DNA from: an uncultured bacterium
GTDB taxonomy: Bacteria; Desulfobacterota; Desulfobulbia; Desulfobulbales; Desulfobulbaceae
Length of the DNA: 5,519 nucleotides
NCBI GenBank assembly: GCA_903896915.1
Contig: CAITZN010000085.1
Location: forward strand, 1 to 5,519
Direction of reading: 5' to 3'
The notes under the pieces were generated by a model that was given only the letters and a program-made list of their open reading frames with translations, was not told where the DNA came from and searched no databases. Positions 5,262-5,519 of the stretch are shown here, one piece after another. The position numbers were made by a program, and so were the translations under genes. Position 1 is the stretch's first letter. Every line of letters begins with the position of its first letter.

Positions 5262-5293
5262 AGAACGTCGGAGCGACTATTACAGTTAGACAT

Positions 5294-5329
5294 AAAAAAA
5301 CCCGTTATCCTAACGAAGGAAGCGGGTTT
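5294..5329 (-). terminator. Rho-independent terminator of the tRNA-Ser gene
   Basis: On the minus strand AAACCCG and CGGGTTT form a 7-bp stem. The top is strengthened by an inner TCCT/AGGA stem with a TCGTT loop. A run of seven T follows, beginning within the stem. It starts about 25 bases after the tRNA 3' end and insulates ilvC from tRNA transcription. Confidence 0.9.
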
Positions 5330-5353
5330 ATAATACCTTGTTAAACTTCGATA

Positions 5354-5443
5354 TGGCGGAGGAGCAGGGATTCGAACCCTGGGTGGAGTTTCCTCCACAA
5401 CGGTTTTCGAGACCGTCCCGTTCGGCCGCTCCGGCACTCCTCC
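5354..5443 (-). tRNA. tRNA-Ser (anticodon CGA)
   Basis: The minus-strand gene starts GGAGGAG and ends CTCCTCC, discriminator G and an encoded CCA. The anticodon arm is ACGGT, loop CTCGAAA, ACCGT, giving anticodon CGA, which reads UCG serine codons. The long variable arm (GTGGAG, GAAA, CTCCAC) is typical of serine tRNAs. The T arm CAGGG-TTCGAAT-CCCTG is perfect. The 90-base length including CCA fits class II tRNAs. It stands alone, with its own promoter candidate and terminator. Confidence 0.97.
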
Positions 5444-5454
5444 GTACGACGGCA

Positions 5455-5483
5455 TTGATACCAATTTATTATGAGTTGTTCAA
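5455..5483 (-). promoter_or_regulatory. Promoter of the tRNA-Ser gene
   Basis: On the minus strand TTGAAC (5478-5483), exactly 17 bases, then TATCAA (5455-5460). The -10 ends 11 bases before the first tRNA base, a spacing that gives a very short 5' leader as usual for tRNA genes. Both boxes are imperfect (five and four of six matches). Confidence 0.5.
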
Positions 5484-5519
5484 GAAGTTTAGGAGCCGTT
5501 TCGAAATTGCATGGTTATT

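Larger units (their letters stand above)
4992..5290 (-). promoter_or_regulatory. ilvC upstream region / 5' leader
   Basis: About 300 bases separate ilvC from the terminator of the tRNA gene. The ilvC ribosome binding site GAGGAA is at 5001-5006. I found no promoter with good -35 and -10 boxes and correct spacing. I also found no attenuator: no T-run hairpin precedes ilvC, and there is no leader peptide with a run of Ile, Val or Leu codons. The region does contain the alternating inverted repeats at 5147-5182 and a short protein-like frame at 5154-5261, both listed separately. Confidence 0.5.

Noticed and set aside
5213..5464. 83-codon minus-strand frame starting MVSMPSYGGVPERPNG
   Set aside because: It is the translation of the tRNA-Ser gene (GVPERPNGTVSKTV is a well-known spurious tRNA-derived peptide) and of its terminator. 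Its end (LCQHCHGPL) lies in another frame of the ilvC leader.
5469..5519. 16 codons open from the right edge on the minus strand (NNHAISKRLLNFLNNS, TAA)
   Set aside because: It could be the tail of an upstream gene, but it is too short to judge and overlaps the tRNA promoter -35 box.
1..5519. CRISPR array, insertion sequence, integrase, toxin-antitoxin or defence system
   Set aside because: I saw no regularly spaced repeats, no transposase or integrase motif, no terminal inverted repeats and no recognisable defence protein in any frame.

Overview
The window looks like a chromosomal segment from a Gram-negative bacterium, most likely a Desulfobacterota (deltaproteobacterial) lineage such as Desulfobulbales. 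This placement is an inference. It rests on a PAS-protein tail of the LPICASC/ICPDC type that is common in that group, a long-form (class II) IlvC, a Gly-zipper lipoprotein, and the relic of a PEP-CTERM sorting signal. The left part is AT-rich with short and decayed genes; ilvC at the right is visibly GC-richer.

Layout, left to right. The window opens inside a + strand PAS sensory protein, of which only the last 127 residues are visible. Next come a small interrupted hypothetical frame (- strand) and a cluster of hairpins, then a well-formed Gly-zipper outer-membrane lipoprotein (- strand). From about 1583 to 2205 the - strand holds a small possible membrane-protein ORF, a terminator, a PEP-CTERM relic, and a second relic with a weak resemblance to an STN domain. 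The + strand then carries a small exported four-cysteine protein that fits a single GLG1/FGFR-type Cys-rich repeat, with a strong terminator. It is followed by a 52-codon single-pass membrane protein too short for most gene callers. A gene-poor stretch of about 600 bases follows.

The right half is dominated by ilvC (ketol-acid reductoisomerase, - strand), complete and with all catalytic and NADPH-binding residues, ending at its own Rho-independent terminator. Upstream of it lies a leader of roughly 300 bases with an alternating inverted-repeat element. Beyond that is a tRNA-Ser(CGA) gene (- strand) with encoded CCA, a plausible promoter and its own terminator, so ilvC should be transcribed from a separate promoter that I could not identify with confidence.

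There is no multigene operon and no clear new defence or mobile system. The most interesting items are the decayed PEP-CTERM locus, the interrupted small genes, the tiny membrane and secreted proteins, and the repeat element in the ilvC leader.
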